Source of the DNA: Chromatiales bacterium
GTDB lineage: Bacteria > Pseudomonadota > Gammaproteobacteria > Steroidobacterales > Woeseiaceae
Reading direction: 5' to 3'
Length of the DNA stretch: 64,000 nt
Assembly: GCA_024679535.1 (NCBI GenBank)
Contig: JAIBDF010000001.1
Location: 85,748 to 149,747, forward strand
The notes beneath the pieces are model-generated. The model was given only the letters and a program-made list of their open reading frames with translations, was not told where the DNA came from and ran no database searches. This document shows, in pieces, positions 43,345 to 54,145 of this stretch. Within the stretch, counting starts at the first letter, position 1; the number at the start of each line of letters is the position of its first letter. The position numbers and the translations under genes are program-made.

Positions 43345-44364
43345 TTAGTCCGAGATGCTGGTCGAGTTTCGACCAGCATTCTTGGCCCGATACAATGCCT
43401 CGTCGGCACGGTGCAGCCAGTCGTTGCCGTTTTCACCTTTCTTGAGTTCGGCAACGCCCAGGGAAATCGTGACCGCGTGATCCGGGACGAGTTCGTTCGC
43501 ATAGACCAGCGTCCGAAGTTGTTCCGCGAGGTGTGCGGCCCGGCTCAGGTCAGCCCCATCGAGGACGACGACAAATTCCTCACCGCCTATGCGGTACAAG
43601 CTGTCCGTCACGCGTATACGCAGGTCTATGATTTTGGAAACGCGTTTGAGGATCTGGTCGCCAACGGCATGTCCGTGAACATCATTTACCTTTTTGAAAT
43701 GATCAAGGTCGATCAGCACGAGCGACGCGTCAGTTCCAGAGCGCAGGTGGGCGTTTACCACGTCGGAGAGCTTTGCGTCGAGCGCACGACGATTGCCCGC
43801 GCCGGTCAGCGGGTCTTTCGTTGCCAGGACCAGTAACTGCTCTCGTTGTCGGCTTGTTACCATTGAAAAAGCGAATGCAAAGGCGCTGGTTACAAGGATG
43901 GTGACGAAGATAGTACCAGTCTCATGCGAATTGCTTACCGGCAAAACCGCAGGAAACAGCGCCGCAATTGTTACCACTGCGGCGAATACCGCTTCCTGAG
44001 GTTGAATCAGGTAAAACACGGCCATGAGGGCTGGGAATATCCAGTAGATCTGGACAGGTCCATTGACGTGCACGGTCGAGATAACACCGGCGACGCAGAT
44101 GAAGGCGATAGCAATACTCGCGGCCCGCACACGTCGTGTGCGATAAACATACGTTCCAAGTGCAATAAAACCGGTGACGATGATTATGTCGATAGTCGCA
44201 GCAGCCCACTCCTGCTGCATAAGGCGTTTGACCGCAAACGGCAATACGCCGATTGCACCGGCAGCGCTCAGGATGAGGGGCAGGTAGGTTTCAACGGAGT
44301 GGCTGTCCTGATTAGACCGGACGATATATCGCCAAGCGTCCATTCCCGAGTGCAGTCTTTTCAT
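43345..44364 (-). CDS. diguanylate cyclase with N-terminal membrane-sensor region
   Basis: Several TM segments; DPLTGAGNRRALDAKL; RxxD I-site (RVTD) five residues before GGEEF. Confidence 0.93.
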   Translation of the reverse strand: MKRLHSGMDAWRYIVRSNQDSHSVETYLPLILSAAGAIGVLPFAVKRLMQQEWAAATIDIIIVTGFIALGTYVYRTRRVRAASIAIAFICVAGVISTVHVNGPVQIYWIFPALMAVFYLIQPQEAVFAAVVTIAALFPAVLPVSNSHETGTIFVTILVTSAFAFAFSMVTSRQREQLLVLATKDPLTGAGNRRALDAKLSDVVNAHLRSGTDASLVLIDLDHFKKVNDVHGHAVGDQILKRVSKIIDLRIRVTDSLYRIGGEEFVVVLDGADLSRAAHLAEQLRTLVYANELVPDHAVTISLGVAELKKGENGNDWLHRADEALYRAKNAGRNSTSISD

Positions 44365-44379
44365 ACCTGTGAGAGTACC

Positions 44380-46566
44380 TCACGAACGCTTGAAGCGGCT
44401 GAAAAAACCCCCGTTTTTTTGTGGCTCATCATCGTCGTCCAGCGCACCAGGTCCGTCGCGATCCGAAATTGGAGGACGAATATTCAGGGCTTTGAGGGTC
44501 TGGGTCATCGATATGTCGATTTGATCCTCAATGGGCTGCGGCGCCTCCGCTGGCCCGGTGGAGCCGTTTGTTCCGTTGATTGGCGGCACATTTTCCGGTG
44601 CATGCAACGAGGGATGCAGGACCGCATTCAGCGCCTGTACGGTTTTTAGCCGCTGTGACGCCGAAAGGTCCAGTCCGGCTTCACCGCCGCGCTCGCGTGT
44701 CTCCAGCAAAACTTCGAGTGCGGGTTCCTCGCTGGCAACTGTTGATGCATGCGGTGTGCCCGCGGACTGTGCCATGTTAGCTGCAGCGGTATCAAACAGG
44801 GCGAGCTCTCCGTCATTTGCTGGTTCGCCCGCGGCGCCAGCCGCGACAACCTGCGAGGCGATGAGGTTTATCTCTTCGCCAAACAACGTTTCAGCAAGTT
44901 TGTCGTCCACGTCTTCGATAGTCTTGGCCCTTGCCAGTTCGGCAGCAATCTTCTCGATTTCAGCGTCCGCCTTCGTGGCTTTCTGCGGGGCGATTCGAAC
45001 TTCGGGAACGCCCTTGTCAGTCGGGCTTGCCGATGACGGATCAGGCGATGTGGCACTGACCTGGCCCGGTTCGTCAATCAGATGATCTTCGATGCGTGCC
45101 TGGATAGCGTTGTCGAGTGTAATCTCGGGAATCTCATCAATATTATCTTCGACCTTTGGTGCAGGTGGGGTCGAAACAGCACGAGCTTCGGGCTCGGGCG
45201 CCGGCTTTTCGTCCGTGTCGCCGTGCGCGAAAGCCATGGCTTTTTCCAGCGCATCAAGATCAGGTCTAAGCTCTGCGAGCGTTGGATCGCGGTCCCATTC
45301 AGGGGTGTCTTCAGCAACGTCGTCGAGGGTGGGCAGAACCTCGGGCTCAGGCCTGGGTTGCGGGTCAGCCACCAGAACCGGCGCTGGCTGAGGCTCAGGT
45401 ACGGTCTGAGGCTCCGATTCGGGTCGAGCCGCACTATCGGCAACGGGCTGCAAATCCTTCAGGTCTGGCAGGTTGTCCAGTCCCGGTATGGTCTCGCAGT
45501 GAAGCTCCGGGATGATTTCTTCCGGATCAGCCGCGACCTCTGCAGTCTCGAACTCAGGGGCCAGTATTTCCAGATTCGGCAGGGTGTCCTGAATTAATTG
45601 CGGAATGTCATCCATGAGTGGCGGGGACTCGTGCGGTGCCTCGTCCGAAAATACGATAACCGGCTCAGGGGCAGGCTCAGCTTTGAGAATCTGTGCGGGT
45701 GCTGGATCGGGTTCTGGCGCAGCTGTGGCAATAACAGGCGCGGCCTCGAAATTGTCAGCCTCAAGTCCAAATTCGTTTCTCGCGACCTCGACAACGTAAG
45801 TTGCCTCCACCTTCTGGATACCCTCTGCAGCGGCAGCCGTGAGCGCCGCCTCGACGATGTTATTGGCGTCGCGGGGAATACCGCCGCTCAGCTGATGTAC
45901 GAGGGCGGCGCAGCGATTATCGAAGATGAGATCGAAATTCGCGCCGGCGAGACGGAAGCAGTGCATCAGATAGCCCCGCAGTTCAGCGGCACTGAGCGGT
46001 GCGATAGTGAGCTGCTGCCGAGAACGTTGGTCCAGGCGTTTGAGCTGCGGGTCCTTGCAGAATGTCGCCAGACGCTCGTCGCCCATAAGGATCATCGCCG
46101 CACCGCCTGACTCCCCGGCATCTGCCGCGGTCAGGGCCTCAAGTTCAGCGAGTGTCTCAGCGCCGGCCCGCAACGCATCTTCGACCACGACGACCAGGCG
46201 CGTATTCTCCGTCTCAAGCTGTCGGAGTTGCTGCCGCAGAGCCGCGAATTGACGAATTGGGCCTTTCGGGGGCTCAGCAACGCCAAGCTCTTCGAGCAGG
46301 AATTCCAGTGCGTCCGTACCCTGAAGGTGAATACGGCCAATACGCACTATCTTGTGGCTGCCAGACAACGCATTCAGGGCTTTGGCGACCACGGTGGTCT
46401 TGCCGGATCCGGTTGGGCCGGATACGGCGACAACCGCGTCCTGCAAGGCGAGTCCCTTCATGAGGGCGGCCAGCGTATTCGCAGTTTGCGGTCCCACGAA
46501 CACATTGGTGCCAGTGGCGTTGGCCGGGAAAGGGCGCTTGTTTAGTCCAAAGTGTTGTTCGTACAT
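44380..46566 (-). CDS. ExeA/GspA/MshM-like AAA ATPase with long acidic/Pro-rich C-terminal region
   Basis: MYEQHFGLNKRPFPANATGTNVFVGPQ...GPTGSGKTTVVAKAL; C-terminal low-complexity PEPEP region. Confidence 0.8.
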   Translation of the reverse strand: MYEQHFGLNKRPFPANATGTNVFVGPQTANTLAALMKGLALQDAVVAVSGPTGSGKTTVVAKALNALSGSHKIVRIGRIHLQGTDALEFLLEELGVAEPPKGPIRQFAALRQQLRQLETENTRLVVVVEDALRAGAETLAELEALTAADAGESGGAAMILMGDERLATFCKDPQLKRLDQRSRQQLTIAPLSAAELRGYLMHCFRLAGANFDLIFDNRCAALVHQLSGGIPRDANNIVEAALTAAAAEGIQKVEATYVVEVARNEFGLEADNFEAAPVIATAAPEPDPAPAQILKAEPAPEPVIVFSDEAPHESPPLMDDIPQLIQDTLPNLEILAPEFETAEVAADPEEIIPELHCETIPGLDNLPDLKDLQPVADSAARPESEPQTVPEPQPAPVLVADPQPRPEPEVLPTLDDVAEDTPEWDRDPTLAELRPDLDALEKAMAFAHGDTDEKPAPEPEARAVSTPPAPKVEDNIDEIPEITLDNAIQARIEDHLIDEPGQVSATSPDPSSASPTDKGVPEVRIAPQKATKADAEIEKIAAELARAKTIEDVDDKLAETLFGEEINLIASQVVAAGAAGEPANDGELALFDTAAANMAQSAGTPHASTVASEEPALEVLLETRERGGEAGLDLSASQRLKTVQALNAVLHPSLHAPENVPPINGTNGSTGPAEAPQPIEDQIDISMTQTLKALNIRPPISDRDGPGALDDDDEPQKNGGFFSRFKRS

Positions 46567-46806
46567 ATCGATCCGGTCGGCTAAATTCAGGCCGTATTCC
46601 AGTCACGGCCTTATCAGACGGTCAGTTTGTGGGGTGCGGCGCTCAATTTCATGGAGTTATGTCACAAATTTGGCTCCTCGACGGGGCGCAGCACTGCCTG
46701 ACGTTGACAGCATCCAATCGAATAAAGCCCTGAATTCACGGTCAAAAGCGTTCAGAATACGGCATCGCCAGCGCCGTAATAAGAACGCATAGGGAAGACA
46801 CGAAAA

Positions 46807-47916
46807 ATGCGTAAGCTATTGATTTTTGGGATACTCGGGACAGCCGTCGCGGGTGTTATTGCCATGACCATCATGCGCCCGGAGCCGCCCAAGAAAGAGC
46901 GCATCGAGCTGGATCCGCTGGTGGAAATTCAGGTGCTCGAGTCGATGAATACGAAGTTCGAGATTCGCAGTCAGGGGACCGTCTGGCCCGGAACCGAGAC
47001 AATTTTGAGTGCAGAAGTGTCCGGAACGATTACTTCCATCTCGCCGAAATTCGTCGCTGGCGGTGTCTTCGACAAAAACGAGGTCCTGATGAGGATTGAT
47101 CCGACGAACTACGACGTCGCGGTCAAGCAAGCCACGGCCCTGGTCAAGCAGCGTCAGATCGAATTCGACGGTGCCAAACAGCTTCGCAGCCAGGGTTATC
47201 GCGCGGAGGCCGAGCTCGCATCGGCGGCGGCGGCACTTGCGACGGCTGAAGCGGACCTCGTCAGGGCCCGCCGCAACCTCGAGCGCACCGATATTCGACT
47301 GCCTTATGCTGGCATTGTTCGGGCGAAAGAAGCGGACCTGGGACAGTTCGTCAGCCCAGGCGCGCGTTTGGGTACGGTGTTCTCCACCGATTACGCGGAA
47401 GTTCGTTTGCCGTTGACCGATACTGATCTTGCTTTTGTCGACCTGCCGACTACGCGGGCTGCGTCGTCAGCAGAGGCCATAAAGGGGCCTTCGGTCCGAT
47501 TGTCGGCCGTCCAGAAGGGTCGTATAGCGCAATGGCAGGCCACGATTGTCCGAACAGAAGGCGTTGTCGACGAAAAAAGTCGTGTGACCTATGCGGTCGC
47601 ACGAATTGAGGACCCGTATCGCAGGCGCAGCGATGGTAATGAGCTGCCGGTTGGCACATTTGTGCAGGCCTCGATCGAAGGCACACTCGCTGAAGATGTC
47701 GTCAGGATTCCACGCTCGGTTGTGCGTGGTTCCGATCAGGTTGTCTTTGTGGACGATGACAATAAGCTCCTTATCAGGTCTGTCGATATTGCTCGATCTG
47801 ACGCGAATTATTTGTATGTCCGTGGCGGAGCCGCAGCGGGCGAACGTATCGTCCTCACCGCCCTGGAATCGCCCATAGGCGGCATGTCTGTCAGAACCCA
47901 GGCAAGCGGAGACTAG
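46807..47916 (+). CDS. RND efflux periplasmic adaptor subunit (MFP)
   Basis: Lipoyl/HlyD-type fold: VSGTITSISPKFVAGGVFDKNEVLMRIDPTNYDVAVKQA; LPYAGIVRAKEADLGQFVSPGARLG. Confidence 0.92.
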   Translation: MRKLLIFGILGTAVAGVIAMTIMRPEPPKKERIELDPLVEIQVLESMNTKFEIRSQGTVWPGTETILSAEVSGTITSISPKFVAGGVFDKNEVLMRIDPTNYDVAVKQATALVKQRQIEFDGAKQLRSQGYRAEAELASAAAALATAEADLVRARRNLERTDIRLPYAGIVRAKEADLGQFVSPGARLGTVFSTDYAEVRLPLTDTDLAFVDLPTTRAASSAEAIKGPSVRLSAVQKGRIAQWQATIVRTEGVVDEKSRVTYAVARIEDPYRRRSDGNELPVGTFVQASIEGTLAEDVVRIPRSVVRGSDQVVFVDDDNKLLIRSVDIARSDANYLYVRGGAAAGERIVLTALESPIGGMSVRTQASGD

Positions 47917-47919
47917 CTC

Positions 47920-50900
47920 ATGCGTGGACCTGGAATCACCAAGGAAAAAGGCATTATCGCGTGGTTTGCTGCAAATCATGTCGCGGCCAACCTGTTGATG
48001 ATCATGATTATTGTCGGCGGTTTGATCACGGTCGGCACGATTCGCAAGGAAACGAATCCGAATCTTGAATTCAACCTGATCCAGGTTCGGGTGCCATACC
48101 TGGGTGCGGCGCCGCAGGAAGTGGAGGAGGGCGTCATCCTGAAGATCGAAGAGGCCATCCAGGACCTTGTCGGCATCAAGAAAATTCGCTCGAGCGCGGT
48201 TGAGGGTTCCGGGAATGTAACTCTTGACGTATACGCAGACGCCGATCTCAACCAACTACTAAGTGACGTGAAAACTCGTATCGATGCGATCTCGACGTTT
48301 CCGGCGCTCACCGAAAAACCGATAATCTACAAACAGGAACGTAACAGGCCCGTCATCATGGTCGCGCTGCATGGTGACCTCAATCGTTTTGGGCGCAAAT
48401 CGCTTGGTAACGAAATTCGTAACGAATTGTTGCGCATGCCGGAGGTCAATAACGTTATCTACCATGGCGACACGCCATACGAAATCAGCGTTGAGGTATC
48501 CGAACAAACGCTGCGCCAGTACGGGCTGACAATGAGCGAGATTTCGTCGGCGATCAGGAGCTCGGCCGTTGACATGCCCGGTGGCACGATCAAGTCGGAT
48601 GGTGGTGACATCCTGTTGCGGACGAAAGGGCAGGTCTATACAGGCAGCGAATTCGGCCAGATCGTTTTGCGAACGTTTGCTGATGGCACTCGCCTGACGC
48701 TCGGTGATATTGCCAATATCGAAGACGGATTCGTTGAGAGCGACCGCTTCAGTCGCTTCAACGGCGAGCCCAACTCGACATTGCAGGTTGTGGCCGGGTC
48801 AAACCAGAACGAAATCGAGACGGCGCGCGTTGTCAAAGAGTACGTCGCTAACAAGCGTGCATTATTGCCGGACGGCGTTCATCTCGATACCTGGATCGAT
48901 TTACCGAAGTACCTGCAGGGCAGTCTTGATCGCATGTTAGGCAATATGGTCTCCGGAGCCATTCTGGTTTTTATTGTCCTGTCACTCTTCCTGCGTATGA
49001 AGGTCGCGTTTTGGGTGATCGTGGGCCTGCCAGTGTCGTTCCTTGGGGCCTTGTGGCTCATGCCGACCTGGCCTGTGTCGATCAATACGATGAGTCTCTT
49101 CGGCTTTATTATCGTGCTGGGTATTGTTGTCGATGATGCAATCATTATCGGTGAGAGTGCGTATACGAAGATACGCGCTGACGGGCACACGCTCGACAAT
49201 GTAATTCAGGGCGCGCATCGAGTCGCGGTCCCCGCGACGTTTGGCGTTCTGACGACAATTGCGGCGTTTGCACCAATGATGTTCATTGGTGGCGTTGTCG
49301 GCCCGTTCTTTGAGGCCATGGCGTTTGTCGTCATCCTGTGTCTCGCGTTTTCACTGGTGGAATCAAAACTGATTCTGCCGTCACATCTGGTGCAGGCCAA
49401 TATTCCTGCCATCGATGAAGAAGACCTGTTTAATCCGCAGCGCGAAATTCGTTTTATGGAACGGATACCGCGTTTCTTCCTGAAGATTCAGCGGCATGTG
49501 CAGCATGGTTTACACAGGCTGATTCACGACGTTTACAAGCCATGGCTGGAACGCGCGGTAGATAATCGCGGGCTTACGGTAACGGTCTTCACGGCGATTC
49601 TGATTCTCACTATCGGGCTGATGACCAGCGGTATCGCGCGTGTGGTGGTCTTCCCGGACTTCGCATCGGACTTCATCCAGGTCAGGATGGAAATGCACGC
49701 TGGTACACCCCCGGCGGCTCGTGACAAGGCCGCAACGACAATTCAGCAGGCCCTGCTTGATTTGAACGACGAATATGTGCGCGAGCATCCTGACTCGCTG
49801 CCTGTCATGCAGCATATCGGTATGTGGACGCCGAGCGATACGAGCATGACCGCGTTCGTCGAACTGCCCTCTGACGAGGCGCGCCCGTACGAAATGACTG
49901 ACGTCACAGAACTTTGGCGTGAGCGGGTTGGCGAGATTGCAGGGGTGAAGGAACTGAAGTTCATGGGAACCGGACACATCGGCGGCGGCGCTCCGTTGAG
50001 TTTCCGGCTGGATGGCAACAACATGAACATGCTGGAGGCGGCCGCAGCGGAGCTCGCTGCAGAACTGCAGAACTACGAGGGTATTTTTGACATCGTCAAC
50101 TCGGCGACGTCCGGCACCGAAGAGATCAAACTTAAAATCAAACCCGAGGCCGAGGCGCTTGGGCTCACGATGTCCTCGCTTGGCCGGCAAGTCCGCCAGG
50201 CTTTCTATGGCGAGGAGGCACAGCGCATCCAGCGTGGCAAGGATGAGCTGAGAGTCATGGTGCGCTACCCGATGGAGGAACGGCGCTCTATTGCCGATCT
50301 CGAGAATATGCGCATTCGCACTCCGGAAGGAGACGAAGTTCCATTTGCGTCCGTAGCCGAGGTGTCATTCGGTCAGGGCTATTCCAGAATTCAGAGGCTC
50401 GACCGTTCCAGGACGGTAACCGTATCAGCCGATATCAACTCCGACATCGTTGAGCCGGGCCAGGTGATTCGTGAAATGACGAGCGAGTTTATTCCCGGGT
50501 TACTGTCACGCTACCCTGGGGTTAAATATGGTCTTGAGGGTTCGAGCCAGGACCAGGTTGATTTCATCCGCAAGATTCAAATTGCAGCACTGGCCGCGCT
50601 GTTTCTGATTTTCGCGCTGATCGCGATTCCTCTGCATTCGTACTCACAGCCGCTCATTATCATGTCCGTCATTCCCTTCGGCGCCATTGGCGCTGTTGTC
50701 GGTCACATCATCATGGGTCGCCCGATCAGTATGTTCTCCATGTTCGGGTTGATTGCACTTGCAGGCGTGGTGGTTAACGACAGCCTGATACTCGTCGATT
50801 TCATGAACAAGGCACGGCTTAGAGGAATCGCGATACGTGACGCCGTTATTGAATCCGGTGCGGCCCGGTTCCGCGCAATTGTGCTCACATCGTTTACAAC

Positions 50901-51120
50901 AGCGGCCGGCCTGATTCCTATAATGCTGGAGACGGACCCACAGGCGCAGGCCATTATTCCAACGGCAATATCGATTGGTTACGGCATCGTATTCGCGACG
51001 GTCATTACGCTGTTCCTCGTGCCGTGTCTTTACCTGCTTCAGGAAGATGGCTTCGCCTGGATGCGTAATTTCAAGGCCTGGCTTTTTGGACGATCGGCTT
51101 CGGATAAAACGAGCGCATGA
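47920..51120 (+). CDS. RND efflux permease (AcrB/MexB family)
   Basis: 1066 aa; LGIVVDDAIIIGESAY; GVVVNDSLILVDFMNKARLRG; duplicated TM arrangement. Confidence 0.95.
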   Translation: MRGPGITKEKGIIAWFAANHVAANLLMIMIIVGGLITVGTIRKETNPNLEFNLIQVRVPYLGAAPQEVEEGVILKIEEAIQDLVGIKKIRSSAVEGSGNVTLDVYADADLNQLLSDVKTRIDAISTFPALTEKPIIYKQERNRPVIMVALHGDLNRFGRKSLGNEIRNELLRMPEVNNVIYHGDTPYEISVEVSEQTLRQYGLTMSEISSAIRSSAVDMPGGTIKSDGGDILLRTKGQVYTGSEFGQIVLRTFADGTRLTLGDIANIEDGFVESDRFSRFNGEPNSTLQVVAGSNQNEIETARVVKEYVANKRALLPDGVHLDTWIDLPKYLQGSLDRMLGNMVSGAILVFIVLSLFLRMKVAFWVIVGLPVSFLGALWLMPTWPVSINTMSLFGFIIVLGIVVDDAIIIGESAYTKIRADGHTLDNVIQGAHRVAVPATFGVLTTIAAFAPMMFIGGVVGPFFEAMAFVVILCLAFSLVESKLILPSHLVQANIPAIDEEDLFNPQREIRFMERIPRFFLKIQRHVQHGLHRLIHDVYKPWLERAVDNRGLTVTVFTAILILTIGLMTSGIARVVVFPDFASDFIQVRMEMHAGTPPAARDKAATTIQQALLDLNDEYVREHPDSLPVMQHIGMWTPSDTSMTAFVELPSDEARPYEMTDVTELWRERVGEIAGVKELKFMGTGHIGGGAPLSFRLDGNNMNMLEAAAAELAAELQNYEGIFDIVNSATSGTEEIKLKIKPEAEALGLTMSSLGRQVRQAFYGEEAQRIQRGKDELRVMVRYPMEERRSIADLENMRIRTPEGDEVPFASVAEVSFGQGYSRIQRLDRSRTVTVSADINSDIVEPGQVIREMTSEFIPGLLSRYPGVKYGLEGSSQDQVDFIRKIQIAALAALFLIFALIAIPLHSYSQPLIIMSVIPFGAIGAVVGHIIMGRPISMFSMFGLIALAGVVVNDSLILVDFMNKARLRGIAIRDAVIESGAARFRAIVLTSFTTAAGLIPIMLETDPQAQAIIPTAISIGYGIVFATVITLFLVPCLYLLQEDGFAWMRNFKAWLFGRSASDKTSA

Positions 51121-52028
51121 CGCCAGCCGCCGGGCACACCGACGCCGAGATTCGCTCCGGCGTCTTGTTTGGTCTGATCGCCTACTCGCTGTGGGGCGTC
51201 TTTCCGGTTTATTTCAAATGGATCGAGGCGGTTGCTCCGACGGAAGTACTCGTGCATCGAGTAATCTGGGCGGTTCCGTTTGGCGCACTTATGATCTTCG
51301 CGCGGCGGCAGTGGCCAGAGGTGCGCGCTGCCTTTGTGGATCGTTCCGTGCTCGCGTGGCTTACGCTCGCCGCATTGTGCATCTCCATCAACTGGCTCAT
51401 CTATATCTGGGCGGTGCAAAACGAACGTATCTTCGAAGCGAGTCTCGGCTATTACATCAATCCGCTGATCTATGTCGCCGTGGGGGTGGTCCTGTTGGGC
51501 GAGCGCCTGCGCAGAGCTCAGATTATTGCGGTTGTTATGGCATTTATTGGCGTCAGCTATCTGACGATCAGTGGTGGAGTGTTTCCCTGGGTGGCGCTGT
51601 CACTGGCCTCGTTATTTACAGCTTATGGGGTGATTCGCAAGCAGGTGGCGATCGGTGCCATGCCGGGTTTGTTTATCGAGACCTCACTGCTTTTCCCGTT
51701 TGCAGCCGCCTGGCTAGGCATTCTTTTGCTGACCGGCGATGCATCGTTCGCTGCCGGTGATTCCAACCAGTCGTTCCTCCTTATGATGGGCGGGCCGATC
51801 ACGGTAATGCCGCTGTTGCTGTTTGCGCTGTCTGCGAAGCGCCTGACGCTGACAACGATCGGTTTTATGCAATTCCTCGCGCCGACGCTGCAATTTTTCA
51901 CCGGTCTTTACTATGGTGAAACACTGAGTGCCGCCCACATAGTGTGCTTCAGCTTTATCTGGATGGCCGTCGCATTGTTCAGTTACGACGCGGTTTCGGC
52001 AGGCAGAAGAAAGCCCTCGCAAACATAG
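51117..52028 (+). CDS. rarD: RarD-type EamA transporter
   Basis: GVLFGLIAYSLWGVFPVYFKWIEAVAPTEVLVHRVIWAVPFGAL; ATGA overlap with RND permease. Confidence 0.9.
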   Translation: MTPAAGHTDAEIRSGVLFGLIAYSLWGVFPVYFKWIEAVAPTEVLVHRVIWAVPFGALMIFARRQWPEVRAAFVDRSVLAWLTLAALCISINWLIYIWAVQNERIFEASLGYYINPLIYVAVGVVLLGERLRRAQIIAVVMAFIGVSYLTISGGVFPWVALSLASLFTAYGVIRKQVAIGAMPGLFIETSLLFPFAAAWLGILLLTGDASFAAGDSNQSFLLMMGGPITVMPLLLFALSAKRLTLTTIGFMQFLAPTLQFFTGLYYGETLSAAHIVCFSFIWMAVALFSYDAVSAGRRKPSQT

Positions 52029-52039
52029 CTTGCGAGGGC
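52013..52039 (-). terminator. Rho-independent terminator for fusA, overlapping the rarD 3' end
   Basis: gccctcgcaa-acatagc-ttgcgagggc, perfect 10-bp stem; minus strand continues tttcttct. Confidence 0.8.
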
Positions 52040-52060
52040 TGGTCGGGCGCGAGGCTCCGC

Positions 52061-54145
52061 TTACTTGTTGGCTTTGCGCTCCTGCACTTCCTTGATGACT
52101 TCTTCAGCCACGTTGGTCGGGCATGGTGCGTAGTGCGAGAACTCCATTGAGAACTGGCCACGACCGGAGGTCAATGTGCGCAGGTGACCGATGTAACCGA
52201 ACATCTCGGCCAGCGGAGCATCCGCCTTAACGCGCACGCCCGTGGCGCCCGCATCCTGTGACTTGATCATGCCACGACGACGGTTAAGGTCGCCGATAAC
52301 GTCACCAACATTGTCGTCAGGGGTGAATACATCAACCTTCATAATCGGCTCAAGCAGCTGCACGCCGGCTTTCGGTATCGATTGACGATACGCCGCCTTG
52401 GTAGCGATCTCGAACGCAAGTGCAGATGAGTCGACGGCATGGAATCCACCATCTAGCAGCGTAAACTTGACGTCGAGCAGCGGATAACCGGCCAACGTGC
52501 CTTCACTCATGCAGCTCGCGAATGCCTTCTCGATAGCGCCCCAGTACTCCCGCGGAACGCTGCCACCGGTAACCTGTGACTCAAACTCGTAGCCGACGTT
52601 TTTCTCTGCCGGCTCGATCTGGTATTCGATTTTGCCGTACTGGCCTGAACCACCCGACTGTTTCTTGTGGGTGTACGAGTCTTCGATCATCTGCGTAATC
52701 GTTTCACGGTACGCAACCTGCGGTTTACCCATCTCTACGTCCACGTTATGCGTGCGACGCAGAATGTCGACCTTGATGTCGAGATGCAGCTCACCCATTC
52801 CCTTGATTAGCGTTTCGCCAGAATCCTCGTCGGTCGCAACCTGGAAGGAGGGGTCTTCCTGAACCATCTTGTTCAGCGCGACGCCCATCTTCTCGGTACC
52901 GGCCTTGTCCTTCGGTGAAATGGCGACCGAGATCACAGGATCCGGGAAGACCATCGGTTCGAGCGTTGCCGGATTCTTTGGGTCCGCCAGCGTATGGCCC
53001 GTGCGCGTGTTTTTCATGCCGAGGAGGGCGACGATGTCGCCGGCCTGGGCCATCTCGAGTTCCTCGCGCGAATCGGCATGCATCTCGACGATACGCCCGA
53101 TGCGCTCGGTCTTGCCTGTGAACGTATTCAGGACACTGTCGCCCTTGCGCAAGGTACCTGAGTAGATACGTGTGAAGGTCAGGGCGCCGTAACGATCGTC
53201 CATGATCTTGAACGCCAGCGCACGCAACGGTTTTTCTGGATCCACCGTGGCAACCTTGCCCGATTCGTTACCGTCGATGTCCATCTCCGGCTGCGGCTTG
53301 ACCTCTGTCGGATTCGGCAGGAAGTCAACCACTGCATTAAGAACATTCTGTACACCTTTGTTTTTAAAGGCGGAACCACAGTAGGTCGGGAAGAAGTCCA
53401 AAGCAATCGTACCCTTGCGAACGCATTTCTTAATGTCGTCGACCGAGGGTTCATTGCCTTCGAGGTACTGCTCGAGTAAATCGTCATCCTGCTCAACAGC
53501 CGTCTCAATGAGCTTCTCACGCCATTCTTCGACCTTGTCCTGCATGTCCTCAGGCACGTCTTTGATTTCGTACGACGACGGGTCATTTGGATCTGACCAG
53601 ACCCATGCTTTGCGGGTCAGGAGATCGACGATTCCAACGAAATTGTCTTCCACACCGATCGGCAGCACCATGACCAGCGGATTCGCGGCCAGCACGTCCT
53701 CAATCTGCTTCACAACGCTGTAGAAATCCGCGCCAATGCGGTCCAGCTTGTTGACGAAGATGATGCGTGCCACTTTGGACTCGTTGGCGTAGCGCCAGTT
53801 CGTCTCGGACTGCGGCTCTACACCACCGGAACCACAGAACACGCCCACGCCGCCGTCAAGCACTTTCAGCGAACGATAAACTTCGATCGTGAAATCAACG
53901 TGTCCGGGGGTGTCGATGATGTTCATTCGGTGGCCGTCCCATTCACAACTCGTCGCGGCCGACTGAATCGTAATACCGCGCTCTTGCTCCTGGTCCATGA
54001 AGTCCGTCGTGGCTTCGCCATCGTGAACTTCGCCTGTCTTATGAATCTTGCCAGTGAGCTTGAGAATACGCTCAGTGGTTGTCGTCTTGCCCGCATCAAC
54101 GTGGGCAAAAATACCGATGTTTCTGTAAACGCTAAGGTCTTTCAT
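52061..54145 (-). CDS. fusA: elongation factor G, stand-alone paralogue-type
   Basis: [41 protein letters not shown]; not adjacent to rpsL/rpsG/tuf. Confidence 0.92.
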   Translation of the reverse strand: MKDLSVYRNIGIFAHVDAGKTTTTERILKLTGKIHKTGEVHDGEATTDFMDQEQERGITIQSAATSCEWDGHRMNIIDTPGHVDFTIEVYRSLKVLDGGVGVFCGSGGVEPQSETNWRYANESKVARIIFVNKLDRIGADFYSVVKQIEDVLAANPLVMVLPIGVEDNFVGIVDLLTRKAWVWSDPNDPSSYEIKDVPEDMQDKVEEWREKLIETAVEQDDDLLEQYLEGNEPSVDDIKKCVRKGTIALDFFPTYCGSAFKNKGVQNVLNAVVDFLPNPTEVKPQPEMDIDGNESGKVATVDPEKPLRALAFKIMDDRYGALTFTRIYSGTLRKGDSVLNTFTGKTERIGRIVEMHADSREELEMAQAGDIVALLGMKNTRTGHTLADPKNPATLEPMVFPDPVISVAISPKDKAGTEKMGVALNKMVQEDPSFQVATDEDSGETLIKGMGELHLDIKVDILRRTHNVDVEMGKPQVAYRETITQMIEDSYTHKKQSGGSGQYGKIEYQIEPAEKNVGYEFESQVTGGSVPREYWGAIEKAFASCMSEGTLAGYPLLDVKFTLLDGGFHAVDSSALAFEIATKAAYRQSIPKAGVQLLEPIMKVDVFTPDDNVGDVIGDLNRRRGMIKSQDAGATGVRVKADAPLAEMFGYIGHLRTLTSGRGQFSMEFSHYAPCPTNVAEEVIKEVQERKANK

